A DNA stretch of 64,000 nucleotides from Kibdelosporangium sp040675465 (GCF_040675465.1 NZ_JBFAPA010000001.1:992001-1056000), one strand, 5' to 3'. Positions 1-9,024 are shown, counted from the stretch's first letter. The notes: generated by a model not told the origin, from the letters alone. Numbers and translations: made by a program.

Positions 1-834
1 GGCGTGGACGGCGTCGAAGAACTCCGCTCGCCGCGACGGAGGCAACGCCTTCAGCACCGGTGGAAGCGTCCGGCGGCCGAGCAGGACCAGCTCGGGCGGG
101 TTGGCCTTGGCGAGTTCCAGGTACGCGGCCTTGCTCAACGAGCAGCGGCGGTCCTCGGTGAGGCGGATGAACCGGCCGGGATCGGTCCTGGCCAGGACGG
201 TCGTCGAGGGACCGCTGAACGGCAGCCAGTCCACCGGCGGGAACTGTTCGACCAGGTCGAGCACACGAACCGGGTCATGGGTGACCACCTGGTCGATGGC
301 GTATCCGTAGGTCCGCCACCAGGTGTCGTACGCCTCCAGCTCGGCCAGTTCCGCGAACGCGCGCGCCAAGATCAGCTCGGGGTGGCGCTTGGCGATCGCG
401 ATCCGGTTGACCGCGTGCGCGAGCACCGGAAGCCACCGTTCCACTGTGGACGAACCGCACAACGGCAGCAGGCTTCCGGCTTCGAAGACGTCCTGTGTCG
501 TATGCACGGTCTCGAGCAGCGCTTCGGCCAAAGCGGACAACCGCTTCGACCGGATCCGCCGGAACAGCTTGCGCCGCACGTCCATCGGCAGGTCCGGCAG
601 CGCTTCGCGAAGCAGTTCCGGATCGAGCCTAGGCAGGCTGGACGACGCCACCACCCGCAGCTGCAGTGCGACAACGCCCGAGGTCAGCCCGCGTTCCAGG
701 GTCGGCAGGTGGTTGACGACCTCCGCCAGGTCCAGCGCCAGCTCGGCATCCTCGGACCACACCGCCGCCAGCTCGTCCGGCGTCATGGCCTTCGCGCGTT
801 CGGTGATGTCGCGGCGGCGGGTCACATAGGACAT
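1..834 (-). CDS. Hypothetical protein, C-terminus cut by window edge
   Basis: The minus-strand frame is open from an ATG at 834 to the left edge, giving at least 278 residues with no stop, so the end of the gene lies outside the window. The protein begins MSYVTRRRDI and is a run of Leu/Ala/Arg-rich helical segments (for example LLREALPDLP and RAFAELAEL), which suggests an alpha-solenoid of the HEAT/ARM kind. I see no catalytic motif, signal peptide or membrane segment. It is tail-to-head with the TetR gene, whose stop lies 22 bases upstream, so the two could be co-transcribed. I do not recognise the family. Confidence 0.6.
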   Translation of the reverse strand, partial: MSYVTRRRDITERAKAMTPDELAAVWSEDAELALDLAEVVNHLPTLERGLTSGVVALQLRVVASSSLPRLDPELLREALPDLPMDVRRKLFRRIRSKRLSALAEALLETVHTTQDVFEAGSLLPLCGSSTVERWLPVLAHAVNRIAIAKRHPELILARAFAELAELEAYDTWWRTYGYAIDQVVTHDPVRVLDLVEQFPPVDWLPFSGPSTTVLARTDPGRFIRLTEDRRCSLSKAAYLELAKANPPELVLLGRRTLPPVLKALPPSRRAEFFDAVHA

Positions 835-856
835 GCGGCCATCGTCTCGGACCCGT

Positions 857-1582
857 CTACTCGATTGTGAGACCCGCTTCCTGGACCAGTCCGGCGAGCA
901 TGATCTCGAAGAGCGCGTCGGTGTTGCTGACCACGAAAGGGAAGTGCTCGAACACCTCCAGCGCGACCTGCCCGTACAGCCGGATCCAGAACTGCAGCAC
1001 CATGTAGGCGGTACCGATGCTGAGCACGTCGTCCGGCACCTCCACCCCGGTCGCCGCGACCGTGGCCAGCATGTCGGCGCGGAAGTGCTCGAGGTCGGCG
1101 CGCATCACCTCGGGCACCTCGTCGTCGCTCGGTGGCGTGATCTGCTTGGCCATCAGCACCTTGCCGGCGACCGACAGGAAGATCTGGCCGAACGGGTCCG
1201 ACTTCAGCTCCGGCGAGCCGCTCATCCCGGTCGGGGAGGCGAACACCATGGTGAACTCGCGCGGGTGCGCCAGCGCCCAGCGGCGGAACCCGCGGCAGAT
1301 GGTGAGCACCTGGGTGACGGTGTCGGTCTCCGGGATCCCGGCCAGGTCGGTGGTCAGCTCCTCGGCGAGGTCGGCGCAGATGTCCATCCGCACGTGGTGC
1401 ACGAGGTCCTCGCGGGACGAGTAGTACCGGTACAACGCGGGGGCGGTGATCCCCAGCTGACGGGCGATCGCGCGCAGGGTGACCGCCTCCGGACCCTCGT
1501 TGACCAGCAGTGTTCGTGCCTGCTGGCGGATGTCCCGGTCCGTCGCTGCCCGCGCGCGTTCCCGACGTGTGGGCTCGCTCAT
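857..1582 (-). CDS. TetR-family transcriptional regulator with WHG-type C-terminal domain
   Basis: This 241-residue protein has a canonical TetR N-terminal helix-turn-helix at about residues 20-60 (VTLRAIARQLGI, then ALYRYYSSREDLV). The C-terminal ligand and dimer domain contains WALAHPREF, the signature of the WHG subfamily. The ATG at 1582 lies just before the HTH, as is usual. It is transcribed divergently from the MMPL exporter gene, and two near-identical palindromes lie in the shared intergenic region. I infer that it represses itself and the exporter until a lipophilic ligand binds. The ligand is unknown. Confidence 0.9.
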   Translation of the reverse strand: MSEPTRRERARAATDRDIRQQARTLLVNEGPEAVTLRAIARQLGITAPALYRYYSSREDLVHHVRMDICADLAEELTTDLAGIPETDTVTQVLTICRGFRRWALAHPREFTMVFASPTGMSGSPELKSDPFGQIFLSVAGKVLMAKQITPPSDDEVPEVMRADLEHFRADMLATVAATGVEVPDDVLSIGTAYMVLQFWIRLYGQVALEVFEHFPFVVSNTDALFEIMLAGLVQEAGLTIE

Positions 1583-1599
1583 ACCTCACCCCATCTGGT

Positions 1600-1655
1600 G
1601 TAAACACCGTTTACCAACGCGTACCCTCGACCCCAGAACAGTGAACGGTGTTTAC
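1600..1655. promoter_or_regulatory. Two operator-like palindromes between tetR and the MMPL gene
   Basis: GTAAACACCGTTTAC at 1600-1614 has perfect 6-base arms around ACC. GTGAACGGTGTTTAC at 1641-1655 is the same site read from the other strand with one arm mismatch. Their centres are 41 bases apart, about four helical turns, so two TetR dimers would sit on the same DNA face. The sites lie just upstream of the TetR start at 1582 and about 70 bases before the exporter start. A further inverted repeat, GAACAGTG (1636-1643) with CACTGTTC (1664-1671), surrounds the second site. Confidence 0.7.
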
Positions 1656-1727
1656 GCAGTTCTCACTGTTCATGCAGACGCTAGTCAACAACCGGCGTTG
1701 TGCACCACCGAACGGGAGGAACCGGAC

Positions 1728-3824
1728 GTGTTCAACAAGTGGGGTGCGGTGGCCTATCGGCGCCGGTGGACGGTGCTCATCACCGTTCTGGTGCTCGCCG
1801 TGGCCGGTGGTCTCTGGGGACTCGGCGTATTCGATCGCATGAAGCAGGGTGGCTACTACGACGACTCGAGCCCGTCGGCAACGGCGACCCGGATCGCCGA
1901 ACAAGCCCTGGGCCAACGGCAACCCGACGTCGTCGTGGTCTACGACGCCGGGTCCGTCGACACCCCGGCGGTCGCTCAGAAGGTCCAGGCAGTGATCGCC
2001 GCCCTCCCCGGCGACACCGTGACACACAAGACCAGCTATTGGGACAGCCACAGTCCAGTCTTGGCCGACGCTTCGAAGCGATACGGCTTGGTGACCCTCA
2101 CCCTCGCGGGCGATGAGAGCACCCGGTTGGGCAACTACGCGAAGGTCAAGGACCTGCTCAACGTCGACGGAGTACCACACCAGGTCGCCGGGGCGACGGC
2201 CATGGCCTACACGATCGGAGCCGAGTCCAAATCGGACCTGACGACCGCCGAGGCGATCTCGATGCCGGTCGTGCTGGTGCTGTTGCTGCTGATCTTCGGC
2301 AGTGTCGTGGCTGCCTTGCTGCCGGTGCTCGTCGGCGGGCTCGCGATCGCCGGGTCGCTCGGGGTGCTCAACGCGCTGTCGTATGCCGTGGACGTGAACA
2401 ACTTCGCCGTCAACGTGGCGACCCTGCTGGGCCTGGGTCTGGCGATCGACTACGGGTTGTTCGCCGTGGGACGGTTCCGCGAGGAGCTGGCTGCCGGACG
2501 CTCGTCTGCGGAGGCCGTGCGGCGGACGGTGGCCACGGCCGGGCGGACCATTGCTTTCTCCGCGACCCTGCTGGTCATCGCGTTGGCCGGGTTGCTTGTG
2601 TTCCCGCTGCCGTTCCTGCAGTCGATGGCCTATGGCGGGATGTCCGCGGTCGCCATCGCCGCTCTGGTCTCGTTGACGCTGCTGCCTGCGCTGTTGGGGA
2701 TCTTGGGGCCGCGGGTGGACAAGCTGTCGCTGCCGTGGCGTCGTGCTGGGGATCCGCGGTGGCTCGGCCGGATTGGCAGTGCCGTGATGCGCAAGCCGTT
2801 GGCTTTCGCGCTGCCGATCGTGGCCGTGCTGGTGGTGCTCGCGGTGCCGTTCGGGTCGCTGCACTTCGGCGCGGTGACCGAGAAGCAGCTGCCGCCGGGC
2901 GACCCGACTCGGCAGGCCGTCGAGATGATCGGCACCAACTTCCCGGCGCTGAGCAACAACGGCGCCGACGTCATCGTGCCTGGTCCGGACTATCTGGCTC
3001 GCGTTCAGGCGGTGCCCGGCGTCGCGCAGGCAACCGTCGTCGGCACCAAGGACAACGTGACCGTGGTGCACGCTGCCCTGGTCGGTGACCCGGTGAGCGA
3101 CACCGCGCAGCACGCGATCTCCGGCCTGCGGGCGCTGGGTCCGGAGGTGCAGGTCGGTGGGTTCACCGCGCAGGTCATGGACGGCAACCAGGCGATCGTG
3201 GACAACATGCCGTTGATGATCGCGATCCTGGTCGGGGCGACGCTGCTGCTGATGTTCCTCGCGTTCGGGTCGGTGCTGTTGCCGATCAAGGCCGTGGTGA
3301 TGAGCGCTCTGTCGCTGTCGGCCACCTACGGCGTGCTGGTGTTCGTGTTCCAGCTGGGCCACGGCGCCGGGCTGCTGAACATCACCCCGGAACCGTTGCA
3401 GGCCGGGATGTTCGTGCTGATCGGGGCGGTCGTGTTCGGACTGTCCACGGACTACGAGACGTTCCTGCTGTCCCGGATGATCGAGGCCCGGCACACCGGC
3501 ATGAGCACGCCCGACGCGGTGCGCACCGGGCTGGTCCGGACCGGCCGCATGATCAGCGCGGCGGCGCTTTTGCTCATCGTGGTGACAGGCGCGTTCGCGA
3601 TGTCCGGTCTTTCCATGATGAGGTTCGTCGGGGTGGGCATGATTGCCGCCCTCATTCTCGACGCCACCGTGGTCAGAATGCTGCTCGTGCCCGCCGTGCT
3701 GCGGCTGCTGGGCAATGCTGCTTGGTGGGCGCCCGGACCGCTCAAACGCTTGCAACAGCGTGCAGGAATCGGCGAGGTCCCGGCCGGCGAAAACCCCGTT
3801 AACCGCCAGGTCGAGCTGGTATAG
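1728..3824 (+). CDS. MMPL-family RND transporter
   Basis: This 698-residue inner-membrane exporter starts at a GTG preceded by GGGAGGA (1714-1720); the open frame runs further upstream but crosses the operator region. It has the two-fold MmpL/MMPL layout: one N-terminal helix (VLITVLVLAVAGGLWGLGV), an extracytoplasmic domain, a helix bundle with AIDYGLF (Asp241-Tyr), a second extracytoplasmic domain, and a second bundle with STDYETFLLSR (Asp575-Tyr). These Asp-Tyr pairs are the proton-relay residues of the family. The length matches short actinobacterial MMPLs used for lipid, siderophore or drug export. The adjacent divergent TetR suggests ligand-induced expression. The substrate cannot be read from the sequence. 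Confidence 0.93.
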   Translation: MFNKWGAVAYRRRWTVLITVLVLAVAGGLWGLGVFDRMKQGGYYDDSSPSATATRIAEQALGQRQPDVVVVYDAGSVDTPAVAQKVQAVIAALPGDTVTHKTSYWDSHSPVLADASKRYGLVTLTLAGDESTRLGNYAKVKDLLNVDGVPHQVAGATAMAYTIGAESKSDLTTAEAISMPVVLVLLLLIFGSVVAALLPVLVGGLAIAGSLGVLNALSYAVDVNNFAVNVATLLGLGLAIDYGLFAVGRFREELAAGRSSAEAVRRTVATAGRTIAFSATLLVIALAGLLVFPLPFLQSMAYGGMSAVAIAALVSLTLLPALLGILGPRVDKLSLPWRRAGDPRWLGRIGSAVMRKPLAFALPIVAVLVVLAVPFGSLHFGAVTEKQLPPGDPTRQAVEMIGTNFPALSNNGADVIVPGPDYLARVQAVPGVAQATVVGTKDNVTVVHAALVGDPVSDTAQHAISGLRALGPEVQVGGFTAQVMDGNQAIVDNMPLMIAILVGATLLLMFLAFGSVLLPIKAVVMSALSLSATYGVLVFVFQLGHGAGLLNITPEPLQAGMFVLIGAVVFGLSTDYETFLLSRMIEARHTGMSTPDAVRTGLVRTGRMISAAALLLIVVTGAFAMSGLSMMRFVGVGMIAALILDATVVRMLLVPAVLRLLGNAAWWAPGPLKRLQQRAGIGEVPAGENPVNRQVELV

Positions 3825-3843
3825 CAAATAATCATGGGGAAAT

Positions 3844-3895
3844 GTGCTGGCGGTGCCGATCGCTCGGGGGGCTACACGATCGGCACCGCCAGCAC
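3844..3895 (+). terminator. Strong hairpin terminator after the MMPL gene
   Basis: A perfect 19-base inverted repeat, GTGCTGGCGGTGCCGATCG at 3844-3862 and its complement at 3877-3895, encloses a 14-base loop. It starts 20 bases after the MMPL stop. No T-run follows, which is common for actinomycete terminators. The rest of the gap to the ribokinase gene (3896-4101) contains a stretch with several TGCA/ATGCA repeats at about 4048-4075 that could be an operator, but no recognisable promoter. Confidence 0.8.
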
Positions 3896-4101
3896 AGAAG
3901 CCCGGCTCACGGCCCCCTGGCCCGAACCGGACCCCAGCACCGCGATGATGGTCGCGGCGAGGGTCTGTACTCCGTCTGGGACGGGTATACACGACGTTCA
4001 CTCACATTGTGGCATCACCTATCCCAGTAGAGCTGGAATTGTTAACAGATGCGCATGCAGATGCACTTGCATACACACGCCGCATGGCAAGGTGAACACC
4101 C

Positions 4102-4965
4102 GTGAGCACCGACGTTGTAGTGGTAGGTTCGGCGAACGCCGATCTGGTCGTGGCGGTCGACCGCCGTCCCGGTCCGGGGGAGACCGTGCTGGGTGCGGAT
4201 ACCGAAGTTCACCCGGGTGGGAAAGGCGCGAACACCGCCGTCGCCGCGGCAAAGCTCGGCGCAAGCGTTTCCCTCGTGGCGGCGATTGGCCGGGACTCCT
4301 ACGGGCGGTTGCTCGAGGAATCCCTGCGGAACGCCGGGGTGGACACCGCCCCGATTCGGAAAACCGAACGGCCGACCGGCATCGCCTACATTTTCGTCAC
4401 CCCGGACGGGGAGAACTCCATCCTGGTCTCGCCGGGCGCGAACAGCGCGCTGGCCGAGGATGATCTGACCTTCGGGGACGCGAAAATCCTGGTGGCCTCG
4501 CTGGAGGTTCCGCTGCCCACGATTGAGCGGGCGGTGGCGCTGGCCGCGGCACGAGGGATTCGCGTGGCTGTCAACGTTTCGCCACCGGCCCCGCTTTCCG
4601 CGGATACCCTCGCCGTGCTCGACCCGATCGTGGTGAACGAGCACGAGGCCGCCCAGTTGCTCGGCGGTGATTCCGATCCGCGCGGATTGCTCGCCCTCGG
4701 GCCGCGTTCGGCCGTTGTCACCCTCGGTTCGAAAGGCGCGCTGGTCATCGAGCCGGACGGCGTGCAGGAGATCTCGTCACCACGTGTCACGGCGGTTGAC
4801 ACAACCGGTGCGGGCGACGCGTTCACCGGTGCCCTCGCCGCCGAACTCGCTCGCGGAGCCTCGTTGGGGGACGCGGCCCGGTTCGCCGTCAAGGTTGCTG
4901 CGATCTCCGTCACGAGAAAGGGTGCGCAGCCTTCTTACCCTTCAGTAGAGGAGTTGGCCGAGTAG
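4102..4965 (+). CDS. rbsK: Ribokinase (PfkB-family sugar kinase)
   Basis: This 287-residue PfkB kinase would phosphorylate ribose to ribose 5-phosphate with ATP in the cytoplasm. PfkB signature 1 is seen as GGKGANTAVAAAKLGA near residues 39-54. Signature 2 is DTTGAGDAFTGAL near residue 233, containing the catalytic Asp and the anion hole. The N-terminal NxD-type sugar-binding stretch SANADLV is present. The start is GTG at 4102. It ends 11 bases before ptsI, so the two genes are probably co-transcribed. Because of that neighbour, 1-phosphofructokinase activity is a possible alternative, but the GGKGANTAVAAAKLGA signature fits ribokinase better. Confidence 0.85.
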   Translation: MSTDVVVVGSANADLVVAVDRRPGPGETVLGADTEVHPGGKGANTAVAAAKLGASVSLVAAIGRDSYGRLLEESLRNAGVDTAPIRKTERPTGIAYIFVTPDGENSILVSPGANSALAEDDLTFGDAKILVASLEVPLPTIERAVALAAARGIRVAVNVSPPAPLSADTLAVLDPIVVNEHEAAQLLGGDSDPRGLLALGPRSAVVTLGSKGALVIEPDGVQEISSPRVTAVDTTGAGDAFTGALAAELARGASLGDAARFAVKVAAISVTRKGAQPSYPSVEELAE

Positions 4966-4976
4966 GGTTTCCACTC

Positions 4977-6605
4977 ATGCTGAGTGGCGTGGGTGTGAGT
5001 CCTGGCCGGGCGGCGGGTCCGGTAGTCCTGGTCACGGAACCACCCGGGGAGCCGCCCTCGGGCCCGGCCCCGGCCGACCTGGCCGCGGAGGCGGGCCGGA
5101 TCGGCCCGGCCGCCGAGCTGGTCGCCGCCCGTTTGCAGGAACGGGCCGCCGCGGCCACCGGCGATGCGAAGACGCTGCTGGAGACGACGGCGATGATGGC
5201 CGCCGACCCCTCACTGCGCATGCAGGCCGAACAACTGGTCGCCAGCAACAAGATCCCCGCCGCGCGGGCCGTGCACGAGGCCGCGTCGACTTTCATGGAC
5301 TCGCTGCGTGCCGCGGGCGGCTACATGGCCGAGCGCGTGCGTGACGTCGAGGACGTGCGCGACCGCTTGGTCGCCGAACTGCTTGGCGTGCAGCCTCCCG
5401 GCGTGCCGACGCTGACCGAGCCGAGTGTGCTGCTCGCCCGTGACCTCGCCCCGGCGGACACCGCCGTGCTGGACCCGTCGAAGGTCCTTGCCCTGGTGAC
5501 CGAGGAAGGAGGGCCGACCAGCCACACCGCGATCCTCGCGCGTTCGCTGGGCATCCCCGCTGTCGTTGCTGTGCAGGGGATTCTCGCCGCGGGCCCGGCG
5601 CAACTGATCGTCGATGGGGAGATCGGCACGGTCGAGATCCCACGCGGCCCGATCACCCCGTTCGCCGCCGAGGTCCGCGCCGAGGCCGTGTGGAACGGCA
5701 AGGGCGCGCTGGCCGACGGCATGCGGATCAAGGTGCTGGCCAACGTCGGCTCCCCCAAGGACGCCCAGGCCGCCGCGGACGCCGGCGCCGAGGGCGTCGG
5801 CCTGTTCCGCACCGAGTTCTGCTACCTCGACGCCACCGACGAGCCCACTGTGGACGACCAGCGCAAGGCCTACGCCGCCGTGCTGGCACCGTTTCACGGG
5901 AAACCGATCATCGTCCGCACCCTCGACGCCGGCGCCGACAAGCCCCTGGCCTTCCTCAACCCCGACCCCGAGATCAACCCGGCGCTGGGCGTCCGCGGCA
6001 TCCGGATCTCCAAGCAGCGCCCCGAAGTCCTGAACCGCCAACTCGAGGCCATCGTCCTGGCGGCCAACGAGACCGGCGTCGAACTGTCGGTCATGGCGCC
6101 CATGGTCGCCACCGTCGAGGAGGCCGCCTGGTTCGTCGACCGCGCGCACGCCGCCGGGGTCACGCGGGCCGGGGTGATGATCGAGGTCCCCGCCGCCGCC
6201 TTGGTGGCCGAGGAACTGTTCGGGGTCGTGGACTTCATCAGCATCGGCACCAACGACCTCGCTCAGTACACCCTTGCCGCGGACCGGCAGCTGGGCGCTG
6301 TCGCGGCTTTGAACGATCCTTGGCAGCCCGCGTTGCTGCGGTTGATCGCCATGATCGGCAAGGCTGCTGGCGCTGCCGGGAAGCCCGCCGGGGTTTGTGG
6401 TGAGGCCGCTGCGGATCCGCTGCTGGCTGGAGTGCTTGTCGGGCTTGGTATCAGCAGTCTGTCGATGAACGCCGGTTCCGTGCGTCGAGTCGGCGCCGCT
6501 CTGGCCCGGCATTCGGAGGACTTCTATCGCCAGGTCGCGCGGGCGGCGCTCGTGTCGCATACCCCCGCTGACGCCAAGTCGACTGTCCGGGCGATGGTGT
6601 CCTAG
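4977..6605 (+). CDS. ptsI: PTS enzyme I (phosphoenolpyruvate-protein phosphotransferase)
   Basis: This 542-residue cytosolic enzyme takes phosphate from phosphoenolpyruvate and passes it to HPr, driving sugar uptake by the phosphotransferase system. The domains are an N-terminal HPr-binding helical domain (about 1-140), the phosphohistidine swivel domain with the active His183 in GGPTSHTAILARS, and a C-terminal PEP-binding TIM barrel (about 240-520) with LFRTEF, MIEVPAA, GTNDLAQYT and the catalytic Cys in GVCGEAAADP. No HPr or EII gene is in the window. Its TAG stop overlaps, on the opposite strand, the TAG of the DUF1707 gene (shared CTAG at 6602-6605). Confidence 0.95.
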   Translation: MLSGVGVSPGRAAGPVVLVTEPPGEPPSGPAPADLAAEAGRIGPAAELVAARLQERAAAATGDAKTLLETTAMMAADPSLRMQAEQLVASNKIPAARAVHEAASTFMDSLRAAGGYMAERVRDVEDVRDRLVAELLGVQPPGVPTLTEPSVLLARDLAPADTAVLDPSKVLALVTEEGGPTSHTAILARSLGIPAVVAVQGILAAGPAQLIVDGEIGTVEIPRGPITPFAAEVRAEAVWNGKGALADGMRIKVLANVGSPKDAQAAADAGAEGVGLFRTEFCYLDATDEPTVDDQRKAYAAVLAPFHGKPIIVRTLDAGADKPLAFLNPDPEINPALGVRGIRISKQRPEVLNRQLEAIVLAANETGVELSVMAPMVATVEEAAWFVDRAHAAGVTRAGVMIEVPAAALVAEELFGVVDFISIGTNDLAQYTLAADRQLGAVAALNDPWQPALLRLIAMIGKAAGAAGKPAGVCGEAAADPLLAGVLVGLGISSLSMNAGSVRRVGAALARHSEDFYRQVARAALVSHTPADAKSTVRAMVS

Positions 6606-7225
6606 CGGTCGGTGGAGACCTTCCAGGGGAAGCGGATCACGAGGGAACCCAGCCGGAGGTAGGTCGGGCGCTTGATCTTGACGGAGCCGGCCCGCACGAT
6701 GCCGCGGATCCGGAAGTGCGGGCCGCCGGGTTCCTGCGGACGCGAGATCTTGTTGTGCAGGGAACCGGCGGCCAGCTGAACATCATCGGTGTCCACTGTG
6801 GCGTGTTGGGGGAGCAGGATCCTCACCGAGCCCGCGGTGATGTCCAGCTCCACGTCGACTTCGCGCGTCTGGATGTCCGCGTCGCTGAAGTCGAGGTCGC
6901 AGGAGCCCATCTTGTTGCGGACGATCAGTTCCCGCGGCACCGCCCAGCGCCCGCTCCGGCGGAGCTTCGACATGGTGTTGCGCAGTTCGAGGCGCGGCTT
7001 GGCGGTGGCGGCCGGCTGGGTTTCGGGGTGGACCAGGCCGGGCAGGTCGATCAGCACCGCGTTCAGCTCGGAGCGGGTCTTGGCCGCGAGCGCGGTGTCC
7101 GTTCTGGTCGTGAACTCGTCGAGGGTGATCAGGCCCTGGCCGATGGCCTTCTGCAGCACCGCGACGACGTGCTCACGTTCGGCGTCGCTCACCCTGAGGG
7201 TGCGGGGGTCGACCGGCTCGCTCAC
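6602..7225 (-). CDS. DUF1707 domain protein with LiaF-like C-terminal beta domain
   Basis: The 207-residue protein has an N-terminal DUF1707 SHOCT-like module (about residues 8-60), seen as LRVSDAEREHVVAVLQKA and GLITLDEFTTRTDTAL. It is followed by a beta-rich region (DVELDITAGSVRILLPQH) like that of cell-wall-active antibiotic response proteins related to LiaF/VraT. There is no clear membrane segment. It lies 9 bases downstream of a NarL-type regulator and is the last gene of the four-gene operon, so it may be an accessory to envelope-stress signalling. The function of DUF1707 is not established. Confidence 0.8.
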   Translation of the reverse strand: MSEPVDPRTLRVSDAEREHVVAVLQKAIGQGLITLDEFTTRTDTALAAKTRSELNAVLIDLPGLVHPETQPAATAKPRLELRNTMSKLRRSGRWAVPRELIVRNKMGSCDLDFSDADIQTREVDVELDITAGSVRILLPQHATVDTDDVQLAAGSLHNKISRPQEPGGPHFRIRGIVRAGSVKIKRPTYLRLGSLVIRFPWKVSTDR

Positions 7226-7234
7226 GACCTCAAC

Positions 7235-7882
7235 CTATTCCTCGTCCAGCCCATGTTCGATGGCGTACCTGGCCAGCTCGACCCGGTTGTGCAGCTGCAG
7301 CTTCCGCAGCGTGGACTGCACGTGGTTCTCGACCGTCCGGTGCGACAACACCAGCCGCTCGGCGATCTGCCGGGCGCTCATGCCCTTGGCCACCAGCCGG
7401 AGCACCTCGGTCTCCCGTTCGGTCAGCTGCGGGGCGTCCTCGGCCTCAGCAGGGGCGGCGGCCATCCGGCGGTACTCGCCCAACACCAGACCGGCCAGTC
7501 CCGCGGTGAACACCGCGTCGCCGTGGGCGGTTCGGTTGACCGCGTCCACGAGTTCCTCGGCGGAAGCGGACTTCACCAGATAGCCGGAGGCACCCGCCTT
7601 CACGGCCTCCAACACGTCATCGTGCGCACCGCTCGCGGACAGCACCAACACGCGTGTGCCCGGGAGTTCGCTGACGATCGTGCGGGTGGCGTCCACGCCG
7701 GATGCGCTGCCCAGGTTGAGGTCCATCAGCACGACGTCGGGGGTCACGGCCTTGGCGATCCGGACCGCCGCGTTCGCGTCACCGGCGGTCGCCCGCACGT
7801 CGAAGCCGCGTTCGGTGAGGTCACGGGCCACGCCGTCGCGCCACAACGGATGGTCGTCGACGACCATCACGGACACGCTCAT
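7235..7882 (-). CDS. NarL/FixJ-family response regulator
   Basis: The 215-residue protein has a receiver domain (about 1-120), with acidic pocket Asp9/Asp10, phospho-acceptor Asp54 in VVLMDLNLG and the Lys in GYLVKSAS. A LuxR-type DNA-binding domain follows (about 150-212), seen as LTERETEVLRLVAKGMSARQ and HRTVENHVQ. I chose the internal ATG at 7882 because it gives the normal MSVSVMVVDD start and a 4-base ATGA overlap with the kinase gene. Together with the upstream kinase it forms a MacS/MacR-like pair, known in actinomycetes from control of secondary metabolism and envelope functions. Confidence 0.92.
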   Translation of the reverse strand: MSVSVMVVDDHPLWRDGVARDLTERGFDVRATAGDANAAVRIAKAVTPDVVLMDLNLGSASGVDATRTIVSELPGTRVLVLSASGAHDDVLEAVKAGASGYLVKSASAEELVDAVNRTAHGDAVFTAGLAGLVLGEYRRMAAAPAEAEDAPQLTERETEVLRLVAKGMSARQIAERLVLSHRTVENHVQSTLRKLQLHNRVELARYAIEHGLDEE

Positions 7883-9024
7883 CGCCCACCTCCCTTTCTC
7901 TGCCGCGCCTTCGGACGGGGAATGCGGATCTCCCACTCGGTGCCCTCCCCCGGAGCGGTGTCCAGGGTGATCGTGCCACCCAGCTCGGACACCCGGCCGC
8001 GGATGGACCGGGCCACTCCCATCCGGCCCGCGGAGACCGCCTGGTCGAGCCGCCCGGACGGGATGCCCTGGCCATCGTCCCGGACGCTGATCACGACCTG
8101 GTCACCCAGATCCTCGACCAGGACCCACGCGTGCGCGTCGGGACCGGCGTGCCGGGCCACGTTCAGCAACGCCTCCCCCACCAGGGAAGTCAGCTCGGTG
8201 ACGGTGGTCTCGGGCAGCTGGACCGCCGTGCCCGGGACGGCGACCTGCACCGAAGCCGTTGCCATCACTTGCAGACGCGGCCGGAGGTCAGCGGTGCCGT
8301 CGGCGGCGGACTCGGGTGGCGCGGCGGCGACGAGGGACCGCAAGGCGACTTCCTGCTCACCGGCGAGCCGGGCGAGTTCGGCCGCTTCCCCACCGAGCTC
8401 GGCGCCGCGTTTCCGCACGCGGGCCAGGATCTGCAGCACGCTGTCGTGGATGCTGCGGGCGAGCCGTTCCCGTTCGGCGGTCGCGGCTTCGGCACGCAAC
8501 GCCTGCGCCATGCGTTCCTGCGACCGGCGGGCGGTGACCGACGCGAGCCCGACCACGAAACCGGCGCCGACGAGTAACACGGCGTCGCGCATGACATCCG
8601 TGTTGAGCACGTTCCTGGTCAGCCCGTTGGTGACCGCCACGACCAGTCCCGCCGAGATCCCGGCGATCTGCCCGCCGAGCACCGCCGCCGCGACCGCCGG
8701 GACACACGCCCACACGGTCGGGACCAGCGGAACGATGTCGACGATCTGCTGCGGCGACAGGACCCAGGCCGACGCGCCCATCAACACCGCCGTGACGCCG
8801 AGGTCCGACCACACCACCCAGCCCCGGCGTCCCCACGGCCGCAGATAGGCGGGCACCGTGAACAGCGACCACACGAACATGACGCCCAAGATCGTCCACG
8901 CCAGCCACGGCCGGACGTACCCGCCTTGGTGCACGAACACCACCACGACCGCGAAGACGAACGTGACTATCCGCAGGATCGCGGTGCTGCGCCACAGCGG
9001 CGAGGTGGCGTCATTCGGGGGCAC
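7879..9024 (-). CDS. MacS-type sensor histidine kinase
   Basis: The 381-residue membrane kinase has about five hydrophobic helices in the first 165 residues with no large extracytoplasmic domain, so it probably senses within the membrane. A HisKA_3 dimerisation helix follows (RERLARSIHDSVLQ, phosphorylated His193), then an HATPase domain with GEALLNVARHAG, VRDDGQGI and GRMGVARSIRGRV. The start is a GTG at 9024, overlapping the exporter gene by 14 bases; no other start in this frame gives a full first helix. It is translationally coupled to the response regulator downstream. Confidence 0.9.
   Translation of the reverse strand: MPPNDATSPLWRSTAILRIVTFVFAVVVVFVHQGGYVRPWLAWTILGVMFVWSLFTVPAYLRPWGRRGWVVWSDLGVTAVLMGASAWVLSPQQIVDIVPLVPTVWACVPAVAAAVLGGQIAGISAGLVVAVTNGLTRNVLNTDVMRDAVLLVGAGFVVGLASVTARRSQERMAQALRAEAATAERERLARSIHDSVLQILARVRKRGAELGGEAAELARLAGEQEVALRSLVAAAPPESAADGTADLRPRLQVMATASVQVAVPGTAVQLPETTVTELTSLVGEALLNVARHAGPDAHAWVLVEDLGDQVVISVRDDGQGIPSGRLDQAVSAGRMGVARSIRGRVSELGGTITLDTAPGEGTEWEIRIPRPKARQRKGGGR

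Noticed and set aside
4..870. A 288-codon plus-strand open frame at the left edge
   Set aside because: The minus-strand frame over the same bases has a proper amino-acid composition and a start at 834. The plus frame is an Arg/Gln-rich shadow.
1611..4001. A 796-codon minus-strand open frame opposite the MMPL gene
   Set aside because: It is His/Arg/Gln-rich with no family signature, and overlaps a convincing transporter gene and its terminator.
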